From positions 1,240,001-1,304,000 of the forward strand of contig NC_083529.1 of the NCBI RefSeq assembly GCF_032362555.1: a DNA stretch of 64,000 nt. The letters run 5' to 3'. The stretch is from Amyelois transitella (Eukaryota; Arthropoda; Insecta; Lepidoptera; Pyralidae). The position numbers and the translations under genes were made by a program. The stretch's first letter is position 1; the number at the start of each line of letters is the position of its first letter. Below the pieces are notes generated by a model, which saw nothing but the letters and a program-made list of their open reading frames with translations, was not told where the DNA came from and ran no database searches. Positions 1-10,681 of this stretch are shown here, one piece after another.

Positions 1-102
1 ACATGTAGAAGACAGGTTAGTAACTTTTATTAAAATATTATATAAGTATAGTAACGACTAATAAGAATACCGCTAAAAATCCATTAAATGGCTTTTTGAA
101 TC

Positions 103-356
103 ACATACCTACATATAATCACGTCTATATCCCTTGCGAGGTAGACAGAGCCAAGAGCCTTGATAATACTGAAAGGCCACGTTCAGCTGTTTGGCTTAAT
201 TACTTGGAATTCAAATAGTGACAGGTTGCTAGCACATCGCCTAAAAGAAGAATCCCAAGTTTATTAGCCTATCCCTTAGTCGCCTTTTGCGATATCCATG
301 GGAATTAAACGGCGTGATTCGATTTTTTTTTTGATTGGTGCCGGGAATCACACGGC
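103..356 (-). repeat. SINE-A copy, near full length
   Basis: The + strand reads tail to head: a short CATA-type run, TCACGTCTATATCCCTTGCG, the body, then GGTGCCGGGAATCACACGGC. It is diverged from the best copies (GGGGTAG is GAGGTAG here). SINE-A sense is defined as head (GTGCCGTGTGGTTCCCGGCAC) to (TATG)n tail, so this copy is on the - strand. Confidence 0.85.
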
Positions 357-411
357 TTTTTAAATTAGAATTATATTATATACAAAGAATATTTGGCAGG
401 AACTATACATG

Positions 412-500
412 CTGTGAAGCTTGAGGTCCCGCGTTCGAATACCGGCGAGGGCATGATAAGAATCGAACTTTTTCTAATTGGACTGGGTCTTGTGTGATGG
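412..500 (+). repeat. SINE-B fragment (tRNA-headed SINE)
   Basis: It matches the middle of the SINE-B copies at 2325 and 12415: a B-box-like GTTCGAATACC, then GAGGGCATGATAAGAATCGAAC and TGGACTGGGTCTTG. The tRNA-like 5' head is mostly missing. From 501 to 943 I see only AT-rich sequence without a recognisable feature. Confidence 0.6.
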
Positions 501-943
501 ATGAGCTAACGCATGCAAAAACAAATAATATTTAAAAAAAATTGCATACCAAATCTCCCAAAGACACAATTAAAAAAAAAGGCCTTTCTTCGATTTCAAT
601 TTCACCATTGAGCCATCCAAATCTAAATGTGGCCTTAAGCCTTGTGTTCGAAGTACCTATTCTGTTGCCCTCCTAAGGACTAAAAACATGGCGTGTGTAT
701 AAGTATGATTGGAATTTAGTAAAAAAAAAATAAGAATGTATACCTACGTCATACCAGAGTTCAACGTTCTGTCGCAATTCGGGAAACAAAATATCAGACG
801 ATAGTGATTCCAATTCCAACATGTTGCCAAACTGCGGAAATAAACGTTCTATTTACAAAAAAAAGTCACGAAGACATTATGTATTTGAACAATGCCGTTA
901 AAATTGGGAATGTTCTATTTTTAAATATATGTTTTAGGTAAAA

Positions 944-1680
944 ATAGGCTATTTTACACCATGTAAAAAAAAATATAAAAATGCACGTATCTTATAGATT
1001 TTGTAAAAAATAAAAGAAAAACATCGATCATTATTCATAAAAGTGCAATATGGATTTTATAATTCAATTTAAAAAATCATCTTTTTTAATCTGTTCTTCA
1101 AAAGTCGAAAACGCTATCCGCCATGTTGGGTACTGACGTGACGTCATACTTTTAGTAAACAAATATCGAATCGAAAACATATTGATGATGTCAGGCTCTG
1201 GTTATTTTGAAATTTTAAAATTTCTATCACGTTTTTGGGTTTTTACTCTTTAATAATTTAATAGAATCATGGAAGACGGTTTTGTGAAAGCAGACAATAT
1301 AAATCTACCGAGGATTAATACGTTGATGGTTTCTCATTTTAATATCACTTGGCAGTGGAATCCACAATTTTTCTGGTGTTTTTATACTTGTATTCTTGCA
1401 TTCAGGAACAAGACACCAACAATATGTATTGTAATTCATTATTACAAAAATCTTTTTACTTTAGTCTTACGTAGAGCCGTATTGTTTACTAAAAGTATGA
1501 CGTCACGAGTCAAAACAGCATGGCGGATGGCGTTTTCGCGCGAAAATACAAAATCATAAATAATAAATCGTTTTTAGAGCACTTTTCGGCTTCAAAAAAT
1601 TTTAATAAAAATTCTATAGGTATAACACAGTCTCAGGATTGATTTAAAACAGTTTTCAAAAAAGAGTGTAATAGCCTATT
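944..1680. mobile_element. Putative terminal-inverted-repeat DNA transposon or MITE
   Basis: The outer ends are inverted: ATAGGCTATTTTACAC at 944 against GTGTAATAGCCTAT ending about 1679. A second, longer inverted pair lies inside: 1104-1163 (GTCGAAAACGCTATCCGCC ... TTTTAGTAAACAA) and 1481-1538 (TTGTTTACTAAAAGTATGACG ... GGCGTTTTCG). Both inner arms carry a TGACGTCA-like core. The centre holds a 96-codon frame at 1269-1559. The superfamily is not clear from the termini, and no transposase motif is visible. It is likely a non-autonomous or heavily deleted element. Confidence 0.6.
1269..1559 (+). other. Open frame inside the TIR element, 96 codons
   Basis: The frame starts with an ATG (MEDGFVKADNINLPRINTLMV) and ends in TAA. 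It lies between the inner inverted arms of the element, and its last 25 or so codons run through the right arm. The opening peptide looks more like coding sequence than the rest, so it may be the remnant of a short element-encoded protein. I recognise no domain, and a chance frame is possible. Confidence 0.25.
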
Positions 1681-1689
1681 ATTTTGTAG

Positions 1690-2324
1690 GTAGGTACATT
1701 TAGTTTCTTTTTATATTTTTAGTTCGCCAACGTAGTTCCAAATTTCAAAATAAGAATTTTGTTCCATTGACATCGATTTGTTTGTTAGTTGCCAGAACCA
1801 AATAAAATAGTAAAGTACGGTACCTTTAAACATGTTAATTTGGCGGCATTATTCATTCTATATGACACGTACAGATTCTATGGACAAGTCTCTGAAAATT
1901 TAAATGCTTTCCTATTTCCCTTATGGTGATCGTAAATAGGTCGAAATTGTCCTGTCGGAGTGGTAATGTATAAATTGTGACCAGATATAGAATGTGAGGC
2001 AGTGTGTCGGTCATTGGCCCGACGAAATGTTCGAAACAATCTAGTCGACGCTTTCAGATAGAGTGCATAGTGACGGGACAGGTGTTCTAGATTATCGACA
2101 TCGATAATTCGATGTCACTTCTATCTAATAAAATGTTTCGATCTTATCAGAAAACTATCTTAATTGGACCGTCAATGTCTTAACTAATAGCCTTTTCAAG
2201 ATTCAAGATAATAATGTGCATTAAATTGCTAAAATATTAAACCTTTTACGGCACAAATGCGTTTTATTATTTAGGGTTGTAAAATATCTATCTATGTCTA
2301 GTCCATTAGTTACTTTTTCGTTTA
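1690..2324. other. Intergenic or intronic sequence without clear feature
   Basis: AT-rich, low-copy-looking sequence. A TATAAATT at about 1969 is followed about 30 bases later by a GC-richer stretch (GTGTCGGTCATTGGCCCGACG). That spacing would suit a promoter for the transporter downstream, but no start exon that splices in phase 0 to 3276 could be identified. Confidence 0.3.
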
Positions 2325-2571
2325 TATAATAAATAAATATATACGGGACCAATAACACAGATTGAGTTAGCCTCGAAGTAAGTTCGAAGCTTGCGTTACG
2401 AGATACTAACTCAGCGATACTATATTTTATAATAAATACTTATATAGATAAACATCCAAGACTCTGACCAGTCAGAGAAAGTTCGTTTCTCATCATGCCC
2501 TGACCGGGATTCGAACCCGGGACCTCCGGTGTCACAGACAAGCTTACTACCGCTGCGCCACAAAGGCCGTC
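2325..2571 (-). repeat. SINE-B copy (tRNA-headed SINE), near full length
   Basis: Read on the - strand it starts GACGGCCTTTGTGGCGCAGC, has an A-box-like GCAGCGGTAGTAAGC and a B-box GGTTCGAATCC, and continues with a non-tRNA body ending at a region of TATTTATTTATTATA. A near-identical copy lies on the + strand at 12415. The tRNA-like part lacks a foldable anticodon arm, so it is a SINE head and not a tRNA gene. Confidence 0.8.
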
Positions 2572-3008
2572 ATTCAGTTATTGTGATTTTAAAAACTTAT
2601 ACTATCATTTTTTCTTAATAATAATTACCTTTATCGACAACTAAATACTATTTTGTCAGTATATAATATTGAAAAATGTGTTTATTGGATTAAAATAAAT
2701 TTAAGTTTTGATATCGATAACTTACCTCGCACATCACTACGAATCCATTCTCACATACATGGTGTTGGTAACATTGATCGACTGTGTTGCTATACGTGTA
2801 GTGGGTAATGTAACATCCTATATATCTTGACACTACAATATGGAACATTTATAGTGATCATTTAAGATACGGAGATATTTATTTGTGAAAAATTGAAGAA
2901 GAATAGTCAATATAGTTACATTGTCACACCTTTCTCTACCTGATTTTTTTAGAATCTAAACTAAATAAATCATGACCCAGAAATTTTAACACACTTTCTA
3001 TTTTTAAA

Positions 3009-3160
3009 TACATACATATAATCACGTCTATATCTCTTGCGGTGAAGACAGAGCCAACAGTCTTGAAAAGACTGAAAGGTCACGTTAAGCTGTGTGACTT
3101 TTAAATGGAATTCAGATTCAATTAGTGACAGTTTGCAAGCCCATCGCTTACAAGAGGTAT
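3009..3160 (-). repeat. SINE-A fragment (tail half)
   Basis: The tail and body run from ACATACATATAATCACGTC to GCCCATCGCTTACAAGAGG. The head half is missing. It lies about 115 bp upstream of the first transporter exon seen here. Confidence 0.75.
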
Positions 3161-3275
3161 AATAATGTACATATTAAGATAATAATTATTTTTCTTTTTC
3201 GTTATTTTTTCACTAAGCAACAAAACGAAAATCTCATTGCTTGAATTCAACATTAACGCTATCTCTTTTCCTCAG

Positions 3276-3429
3276 ATACTAGCCGCTCTCGCCGTCTCGC
3301 TCGGGCCGTTCGCCGCTGGGCTCAGCAAGGGTTACATGTCACCAGCCCTGGACTCCATGCAAGAGTCCAGGTTGAGGTTCCCAGTGAGCGACCAGCAGGC
3401 CAGCTGGATAGCCAGCTTAAGTTTATTGG
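3276..3429 (+). CDS. Facilitated trehalose transporter Tret1-like (MFS sugar transporter), first exon in window
   Basis: This is the N-terminal coding exon visible here, 51 codons plus one base. It begins after TTTTCCTCAG and ends at the donor GTAAGT. Translation starts ILAALAVSLGPFAAGLSKGY and continues MSPALDSM, the first transmembrane helix and adjoining loop of the insect Tret1/sugar-porter family, ending in SWIASLSLLG, the start of helix 2. The incoming phase is 0 and the outgoing phase is 1. It joins 20652 to restore a Gly codon and the sequence GALVGGILGG. The initiator Met is not here: the frame 5' of the acceptor has no ATG, so a short upstream exon is missing, either before the window or unseen within 1-3275. 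Confidence 0.85.
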
Positions 3430-3457
3430 GTAAGTCAAATTTGTATTAATACCTTTA

Positions 3458-3718
3458 CCGTGTGGTTCCCGGCACCAATACAAAAAAGAATAGGACCACT
3501 CCATCTCTTTCTCATGGATTTCGTAAAAGTCGACTTAGGGATAGGCTTACAAACTTGGCATTCTTTTTTAGACGATGGGCTAGCAACCTGTCACTATTTG
3601 AATCTCAGTTCTATCATTAAGCCAAATAGCTGAACGTGGCCATTCAGTCTCTTCAAGATTGTTGGCTCTGTCTACCCCGCATGGGATATAGACGTGACGA
3701 TATGTATGTATGTATGTA
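3458..3718 (+). repeat. SINE-A copy, full length
   Basis: Head CCGTGTGGTTCCCGGCACCAATACAAAAAAG to tail GACGTGACGATATGTATGTATG. It begins only 28 bp after the donor of the first transporter exon. Confidence 0.9.
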
Positions 3719-3768
3719 CCTTTACTTAATCTCTTGATAATATTCTTTATATTGTCCTATTTCCTCAA

Positions 3769-4261
3769 TTCTATCTTAAAGCCAAATAGCTGAACGTGGC
3801 TTATCAGTCCTTTCAAGACTGTTGGTTCTGTTTACCCCGCAAGGGATATAGACGTGGTTATATGTATGTATGTATTGTCCTATATGCCGTGTGATTTTCG
3901 GCACTTTAGTTATAGAACCACTCCATATCTTTGCCATGGATTTCGTAAAAGGCGACTAAGGGCTCATTAACTTAAGATTCTTCTTGTAGACGATGGGCTA
4001 GCAACCTGTCACTATTTAAATCTCAATTCCATCATAAACCTATAGCCAGCTGAACGTGACCTGTCTTTTTGAGACTGTTGGCTCTGTCTACCCAGCAAGG
4101 GATAAAGACGTGATTATATTTATGTATGTATGTAAGCCTACAAAAAGATTCCCAAGCTTATTAAGCCTTTACTTTAGTGGCCTTTTACGACATCTATGGA
4201 AAAGATATGCAATGGTCCTTTATACAACAATTATGAAAAAATATCGAGAACCACACGGCCT
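3769..4261. repeat. Cluster of three SINE-A pieces
   Basis: A tail-half fragment on + (3769-3875), a diverged whole copy on + (3886-4133, head GCCGTGTGATTTTCGGCAC) and a head-half fragment on - (4140-4261, ending CGAGAACCACACGGC). From 4262 to 4920 I see AT-rich sequence without a recognisable feature. Confidence 0.8.
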
Positions 4262-4920
4262 CGTTTTTATAATTATTGTATCATATTATTACGTCAAATT
4301 AAAAAAAACCATATATCTATTATAATAAAGCTTAAAAGCTCCAACAAATACCCTTTTCATTTAAATAAAATATAGTCTGTGCAAATTGCGAAAACATGGA
4401 TGCCAGTGATATGATAATCCAGCGCATAAAATCGCAACGTTTGTTTACCCTGAAAGTTATAACCCGGAAAACAAACATAGCCCCATTTTCTTGGATATTA
4501 TTTCCAGTGGAGGCAACCATTTAATTTGTCCGCGCTGCCCGCACAAAAGGAACGTGCATTGTGGAATATGTCGGAACGAAATACGGAGTAATATGTTTCC
4601 AATATTTCTATTTGAATATCGAATGTATTTTTATTCGAATTTTAAAATATGAATACTTTCATTCAGTTTGTTTTTTTAAACTAAAATAATGTTTAAATTA
4701 TTTCCACTGTCAACTTAAATAGAGAGAAGGATGAAAGTGGATGAAGCGAAAGAAGTATGCAAATGAAAGGTTTCTTTGGCTTTGCCTACACCTATGGAAA
4801 AAAATACGTAACTTGTGTGTAATTAATTGTTGTATGAAAACTGATGCGCCGTTTTATCGATACTTAACTTTGTTTATCGTAAAAATAAATTTCAGACGTT
4901 AAAGTTGATTTGCCGTATCA

Positions 4921-5131
4921 TTTCCACTCCATATCTTTCCCATGGATGTCGTTAAAGGCGACTTGGAATTCTTACAGGAAATAGGCTAGCAACCTGTCAC
5001 TATTTGAATCTCAATTCTTTCATTAAGTCTAACATCTGAACGTGCTTATCAGTCTTTCAAGACTGCTGACTCTGTCTACCTTGCAAGGGATAAAGATGAG
5101 ATTATATGAATGAATGAATGTATGTATGTAA
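4921..5131 (+). repeat. SINE-A copy lacking its head
   Basis: It starts at CACTCCATATCTTTCCCATGG and ends in GAATGAATGAATGTATGTATG. The head of about 45 bp is missing, as expected for 5' truncation during reverse transcription. Confidence 0.85.
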
Positions 5132-5394
5132 ATTTCAGACTTAGGTGTAATATAAAATGTAAAGTCCCTTAATGTTGTTAAATATTTCAAAATGATGTCA
5201 CTTTAACATATTAGTTTAAAATATATGACTCTATTGTTTGGAACTATCTTTGTATAAAGAAGTCTTACAACAAAAAATCTATAAGATACTTAACTTAAGG
5301 TAGATAATTAGTGTCAATGTGTGATAGGAACGAGTGACGTCACGGGACATTTGGTTTTGGAAATAGTAGAATTTGAAGCGGCGATGGTGAAATC

Positions 5395-5560
5395 GATATA
5401 GCCCGATTAAAATGCGTAATGCGTATAAAGAGTACATGTTCAAATCCCACCTCGCCCACGTAAGTATCAATGACGCTTTGCTGAGTTACGTAGATTAGTA
5501 GTAGTAGATTAGAAAAAAAAGATCGTGAGGAATCATGATTCAAAGCAGGTTAGGTTCCTC
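5395..5560 (+). repeat. Diverged SINE-D copy
   Basis: A B-box-like GTTCAAATCCCACCTCG is followed by a degraded GATCGTGAGGAATC and AGGTTAGGTTCCTCTCC, in the same order as in the intact SINE-D at 28768. Heavily mutated. Confidence 0.5.
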
Positions 5561-5637
5561 TCCAAATTTCGTGAAGGTTAGTCAATCAGTGTCTACTTTT
5601 ATACAATAAGTCATCATCATCGTCATAAGATGAAAAA

Positions 5638-5850
5638 CATACATACATATGGTCACGTCTATATCCCTTGCGGGGTAGACAGAGCCAACAGTCTTGAAAA
5701 GACTGAATGGCCACGTTCAGCTATTTGGCTTAATGATAGAATTAAGATTCAAATAGTAAAGGCTTATAAACGTGGGATTCTTCTTTCAGGCGATGGGTTA
5801 GCAACCTGTCACTATTTGAATCTCAATTCCATCATCAAGCCAAAAAGCAG
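5638..5850. repeat. Two SINE-A fragments head to head
   Basis: A - strand fragment (5638-5758, tail to mid-body) is directly followed by a + strand fragment (5759-5850, mid-body). Together they form an imperfect inverted repeat. Confidence 0.75.
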
Positions 5851-6018
5851 AACTATCTCTGTCCCGTTTTACGTCGTAGTGAAAAGTGAAACAGCGATTG
5901 TTTTTCGCGCGATAACAAAACGTAGATACATTTAGTCGATATAATAACTAAGAGTATCATTAACCTTCATTTAATATTAGTTTCCTATCAATACTCACTG
6001 AAGAGCTTGTTTGTTTAA

Positions 6019-7490
6019 CCCTTAATTTGGCACCGATAAAAATATTCAAAATATATGAATATTTCAATTTTGTGGTTTCAATTCTACAATAGCCCACTGC
6101 TGGGAAAACAGGTGTCCGTCACAGCGGACCTTGCCAATTACTGTGAAATACATGGTCAGATTTATATGTTCTCTGAGGCGGACATTGCCAAAATACGGAA
6201 AATAAAAACCATAGTTATTTTTATTTTTTTACTAAAGAAAAATACAGAAAAGAACATTTTAGAACAAAGTAATTGATACCGAAGTACAGTTTATTTTGTA
6301 CGAAAATTTTAAAAACAATTTCTGAGGGCTTTTCCTGTCACGAAAATGAAAACTGTTGTGTATTGCATTTTATGCAATACATGACAGTTTTCTTTTGGCA
6401 GAACCTGCAGCGTCCTTCTTCCATGGTGTGGTGGTCCATAAAAATATCTTGAGAAAAAAAAAGGTGAAAGAAAGGTGAAAAAACTCAAAGGTGAAGCATC
6501 TTCAAGCAGGTCTATGTAATCATCCTCCTCACCCTTTTCTATTGTCGCTTGGTGACATAATTGAGCTACTCTCCAATTGAAAGTCAGCTGAAATTTATTG
6601 GTTTGTTTTGGTCTTTTGGCTTTGACTGTGGGTGGTTTCCTAGAACTTGTTTTTTGGGGTGGTAATGAAGAAGCTATTGGTGTTATAGGCGTTGCAAGCA
6701 ATGAAGGAATAGCAGATAGGGATGGAACATATTCATAAATGGACTCGCCAATTTCGCGCTCGATAGAATCTGGTAGATAATATCAGCATCTTCGGAGTTC
6801 TTCGTCGTCGGATGTATCTATTGTTACGTAAGCAAGGGAAGATGCAATAGATGGTGCAAGAGAAGACAGGGGGGTGGAAGAATTAGTACGTGCGTCATGC
6901 AATTCAGTTTCCGAATCTGATATTTCGCTAGCATCGGAAGGTGCATGTTCATTCGGCACTAAAGCAATAATTTTACATGCGCGATTAGGCTGTTGGCAAA
7001 GAAAAAAATGCAAACTCAGAACCTTAACCCAACAAGCAGAAGCACACACATTTTGGCGTTGTTCGCCGCAGCGGACATAGTAATACAGTGGTACTTTTCT
7101 ATACAATTAGCAATGTCCGCTGTGACGGACAAAACATTTTAGTTACAAATAAACACCATAAAAATGTTATAAAGTGCGTATGTTTTTGTAAATAATGATA
7201 GAAATGTTTATTATCTAATAAATAAATCTATATTTCAATTCGTTTTTCCACAAAAAATAAGAAAAATAATTATAAATACCTTGAGCAAAACAAGTGACCG
7301 CCTTTTCGCAGACATTTTGCGTCCCAATTGACATAATGCAATGTTCCCACAATCATTACTTTTTTTTTACTATTTGTTTATGGTATAAATAAACATTTAA
7401 TCGATTAGAAATCAATGAAAATGAAATAAAAACTTGGCAGGATTTATTTTAAATCAGTGTCCGTCACACCGGACTATATCAAATTAAGGG
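6019..7490 (-). mobile_element. Deleted piggyBac-family element with TTAA target duplication
   Basis: TTAA at 6015-6018 and 7491-7494 flank inverted termini CCCTTAATTTGGCA (left) and AAATTAAGGG (right). Sub-terminal repeats of GTCCGTCACAGCGGAC type occur near 6115, 6178, 7070, 7110 and 7460. TTAA duplication and CCC-starting ends are diagnostic of piggyBac transposons. At 1472 bp it is far too short for an intact element. The - strand keeps only the acidic N-terminal and the cysteine-rich C-terminal parts of a transposase. Confidence 0.85.
6338..7106 (-). pseudogene. piggyBac transposase remnant
   Basis: On the - strand, a frame from about 7106 to 6783 encodes an acidic, Ser-rich N-terminal stretch (SDASEISDSETELHD, then SDDEELRRC) and ends in a stop. 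After a frame change, 6439-6338 encodes GRCRFCQKK ... YCIKCN, a Cys pair pattern matching the C-terminal cysteine-rich DNA-binding domain of piggyBac transposases. The catalytic DDD core that should lie between is absent, deleted along with most of the gene. Stops and frameshifts mean no functional protein. The family call rests on the element's TTAA and terminal features plus the Cys pattern. Confidence 0.7.
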
Positions 7491-7880
7491 TTAAACGCGC
7501 TAATCTCAGGAACTACTGGTTCGAATTGAAAAAATTATCGAGGAAGGCTTTAGGCTATATAACATCATGCTGCAACTATAAGCAGCAAAGAAAAAATGAA
7601 ATATGTTAACAAAAAACAGGGAAAATTATTCATCCTTGAGGGCTTCAATGATGCCCAAAATAACTATTCCACGCGGAAGAAGATTCGGGCACAACTAATT
7701 ATGTTTATAGCCAGAAATGTATGGTTATATAACAATTATATCTTGATCGTAACTGACTATTAAGCTGTATATCATTCTACATCGTAATTATCTGTGGTAT
7801 ACTATCATATTCGCGTCTGCGACGTATGGTAATTATAGCCTAGTACTGTTGGCAAAACAATTAGAACGAAAAATCAAATA

Positions 7881-7995
7881 CGTAGATAGATAGATAGTCT
7901 TTATTGCACCATTAGAAAAACAAAAACAGAAAAAAACACAGGTAATAAGGTACAAAGGCGGACTTATCGCTAAAGCAAACTCTTACGTACGTATT
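7881..7995 (-). repeat. 3' end of an unnamed retroposon with (CTAT)n tail
   Basis: GATAGATAGATAGTCTTTATTGCACC, read on the - strand, is GGTGCAATAAAGA followed by a CTAT repeat. A related copy lies at 13389. A poly-adenylation-like AATAAA next to a short tandem tail suggests a non-LTR retroposon end. Confidence 0.5.
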
Positions 7996-8216
7996 GAGAT
8001 CCTCCTCTTTTTTTAAAGTAGGTTAAAAATTACAATTAGACTCTACTCATCAGGATACTCTTTTCATCCCTGTAAAAACTATAGTTTCCGTGGGATTTGC
8101 GAAAAACCTGTATTCTTTTTGTAGTAGGCGCTAGATTCGAGCGTGTAGATAGCGCTTAATTTTCTCAGGCGTAACTGCATGTAAAAGCTAGTGCATAAAT
8201 ATTGGATTATAAAAGT

Positions 8217-8459
8217 CATCAAGGGAAAGGCAAACTTGGGATTCTTCTTTTAGGATTAGATTTTTTTTTGTCTCTAAGATTTAAATTTTAATTCCATCAT
8301 TAAACTTCACAGCTGAATGTTGACAGTCCGATTCAAATAATGATACGTTGCTAGCCCATCGCTTACAAGAAGAATCCCATCATCTATCTATCTCTAAGAA
8401 GATCCATGGGAAAGATATGGAGTGATCTTATTCTAAATTTCCGAGAACCACAAGGCACT
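8217..8459. repeat. Inverted pair of degraded SINE-A fragments
   Basis: A + strand mid-body fragment (8217-8322) faces a - strand fragment (8329-8459) ending in CCGAGAACCACAAGGCAC. Both are diverged. Confidence 0.6.
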
Positions 8460-8470
8460 ATGACATAGTT

Positions 8471-8517
8471 ACAAGTATATCTAAGTCGTTACATTGTAAC
8501 GACTTAGATATACTTGT
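8471..8517. repeat. Perfect 47-bp palindrome
   Basis: Arms of 23 bp (8471-8493 starting ACAAGTATAT, and 8495-8517 ending ATATACTTGT) are exact reverse complements around a single T. No terminator, tRNA or element end is recognised here. From 8518 to 9221 the sequence is AT-rich with no other feature seen. Confidence 0.9.
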
Positions 8518-9221
8518 TTTGCGAACTGTACTCAGCCTTCCACACCCAGTGATTACAATCAAACCGCGACTTGAATGCTGTAAGTCAATGTAAGTACAGT
8601 CGGAATCAATAATATTTATCGAGAGATGTTATTTAAAGCGCGATTTCATTGCTTTATGCTTACATTATTTTGTACCAGTTGTTGTCAGCGTCTTCGTCCC
8701 TTTTTTCTTTAATTTTTTTTGCTAATCGTACATATTTTGCCAATGTCCAAGCTATTATTCCAAATTCAAATACGGAACTAAAGTCATTACATAGTGATTT
8801 CATGAACTTCTTTCTAAAATAAATTATCTCTAATTATAGAAGAACAAAAAATAGGCAAGTACTCGTAGCAGAATAAAAACGTTTAAAATCTAAATTTATA
8901 AATCGAACAGCCCCTGCATAGTGTCAACACGTTGAGAATGTTCCTAGTAGGCCGGTAGAATTTCTACTTGGCAACATCTTTTTAAAACAATTAAAAATAA
9001 GTGTATCGTAATGGAATTGCAGCTTTATTTCGGTCTGATTTACTGAGGACTCATCGGCTATTTTCAACTTGTTTGGCTCTTGTTAATTGGAAACTGGGCG
9101 GTGTGTTAACAGCTTTATTTTTTATTGTTTCCAAATGATTTAACGTTAACAGTTATTTTTCCTTGTCTTGGCGGAATGCAAAAATTAACACGTGTATAGT
9201 GAGAATCTGAATGTTTATGTT

Positions 9222-9486
9222 TACATACATACATAAATATGATCATGTCTATATCCCTAGCGGGGTAGACAGAGCCACCAGTCTTGAAAAGACTGATAGG
9301 CCACGCTCAGCTGCTTGGCTTAGTGATAGAATTGAGATTCAAATAGTGACAGGTTGCTAGCTCATCGCCTAAAAGAGGAATCCCAAGTTTATAAGCCTAT
9401 CCCTTAGTCGCCTTTTACGTCATCCCTGGGAAAGAGATGGAGTGGTCCTATTCTTTTTTGTAATGGTGCCGGGAACCACACGGCAC
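9222..9486 (-). repeat. SINE-A copy, full length
   Basis: Tail CATACATACATAAATATGATC, complete body and head GTGCCGGGAACCACACGGCAC. From 9487 to 10107 there is a piece of another repeat (FRONT motif CCCATAGGATTTGCGAAAAACC at about 9730, shared with 8090, 13775, 30455 and 46055) and otherwise AT-rich sequence. Confidence 0.9.
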
Positions 9487-10107
9487 ATTTTATTAGTAAG
9501 AATAAATAATAAACTTTTCATGTAGCTCATTGTACCACATAATTTATATACAAAATAATATATGAATTTTATCGATTGACTAACTGACTGACTAACAACG
9601 TAAAACTACTACAACTCTGTTTGTTGTCACTTCACGCGTTATTTGCTGAACCAGTCTTTTTGAAATGATGCTTATATATAATTAAGAGTATTGTCTTTTA
9701 TCTCGGTAAAGATACCCATTCGGTAAAAATTCCCATAGGATTTGCGAAAAACCTTTATTCTTTTGTAAGTAGCGCTAAATACGCGCTAGTGAATCTAAAA
9801 TTCAATTAAGACTAATAATTTTACCAAAAGCGCTTTACTGATATTGCTAACATTTAACATACTTACAAATAGTCATAATCGCAAATATCTCGCTAAGGAA
9901 GAATTTTTACAAATTCACACATGACCAAAGTCAGGTGAATAACTAGTATGTTTTGAATTTGCAGATGGGTTTTCCCTGTTGTGAAAAATGATGTAAAGTT
10001 CTATAAAAAGTAATAAACATTTTACGAGACTTTGTTAGATGCATATTACTCGTATAAATAATTGTTTTATTGCTATTGTTATTGTCATTTTCGAGTTATG
10101 GTCATTT

Positions 10108-10620
10108 TATCAAATGCCATAAGAGTGAGGGAAAACATCGTGAGGAAACCTGTACAGTACAGTACCTACAGGCAACTGGATGTGTGAACATGATCGATCC
10201 AATACGGGTTAAGTTCCTTTGCAAAGGTTGCGGAGGTCTGACAGGAGTCGCTTCACGTCTTTATCCCTTACGGGGTAGACAGAGCCAACAGTCTTGAAAA
10301 GAGAGATAGGCCACGTTCAGCTTTTTCGCTTAATGATAGAATTGAGATTCAAATAGTGTCGTCGGGTTGCTAGCCCATCGCCTAAAAGAAGAATCCCAAG
10401 TTTATAAGCCTATTCCTTAGTCGCCTTTTACGCCATCCACGGGAACGAGATGGAGTGGTCCTATTCTTTTTTTATTGGTGCCGGGAACCACACGGCACAC
10501 GTGTAAAAACTTGACTTAACCCATTCAGGATCGTGGGTAAAGGCGCACCCTGGGCTCCTTAATGAGGAAAAGATTTAACCAGGACTAGTCCCAAGATAAA
10601 AATAAGCCATTTTTTAAGGA
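10108..10620 (+). repeat. SINE-D copy interrupted by a SINE-A insertion
   Basis: The SINE-D left part (10108-10253) has GAAAACATCGTGAGGAAACC and GGTTGCGGAGG and stops in GAGTCGCTTCACGT. The right part resumes after 10498 with GTGTAAAAACTTGAC and ends AGGACTAGTCCC. In uninterrupted copies (28768) these two parts are adjacent, so SINE-A is the younger insertion. Confidence 0.75.
10254..10498 (-). repeat. SINE-A copy nested in SINE-D
   Basis: Body and head are complete (ends GTGCCGGGAACCACACGGCAC), but the (CATA)n tail is lacking: it begins directly at CACGTCTTTATCCC. A short CACGT occurs at both borders. Confidence 0.85.
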
Positions 10621-10681
10621 ATTTAGAATATTTAAGTTCTTATAATATTAAAATTTTTATTAGAAGTTTTTGTATATACAT

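Larger units (their letters stand above)
5985..7698 (+). mobile_element. Lep1-like non-autonomous Helitron, split by a piggyBac insertion
   Basis: The left part (about 5985-6018) ends CTGAAGAGCTTGTTTGTTTAA. The right part (7491-7698) resumes TTAAACGCGCTAATCTCAGG and runs to CGGGCACAACTAA. Removing 6019-7494 restores the uninterrupted order seen in other copies (for example at 15514). The 3' end is degraded from the usual CTAG. Confidence 0.7.

Noticed and set aside
2494..2571. tRNA-like sequence with GGTTCGAATCC B-box
   Set aside because: Repeated at 12415 with a long non-tRNA body and no proper anticodon arm, so it is a SINE-B head and not a tRNA gene. The same applies to 23160-23245.
5630..5935. 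Open frames containing the peptide HVYIPCGVDRANSLEKTE, also near 11813, 12822, 31115, 31437, 41367 and others
   Set aside because: These are translations of the SINE-A tail half in one frame. The same peptide recurs wherever the repeat lies, so they are not genes.
6086..6104. CCCACTGCTGGG motif as a separate repeat insertion inside the piggyBac element
   Set aside because: Too short to separate from the element; a similar motif at 16148 is noted, but no borders can be defined.
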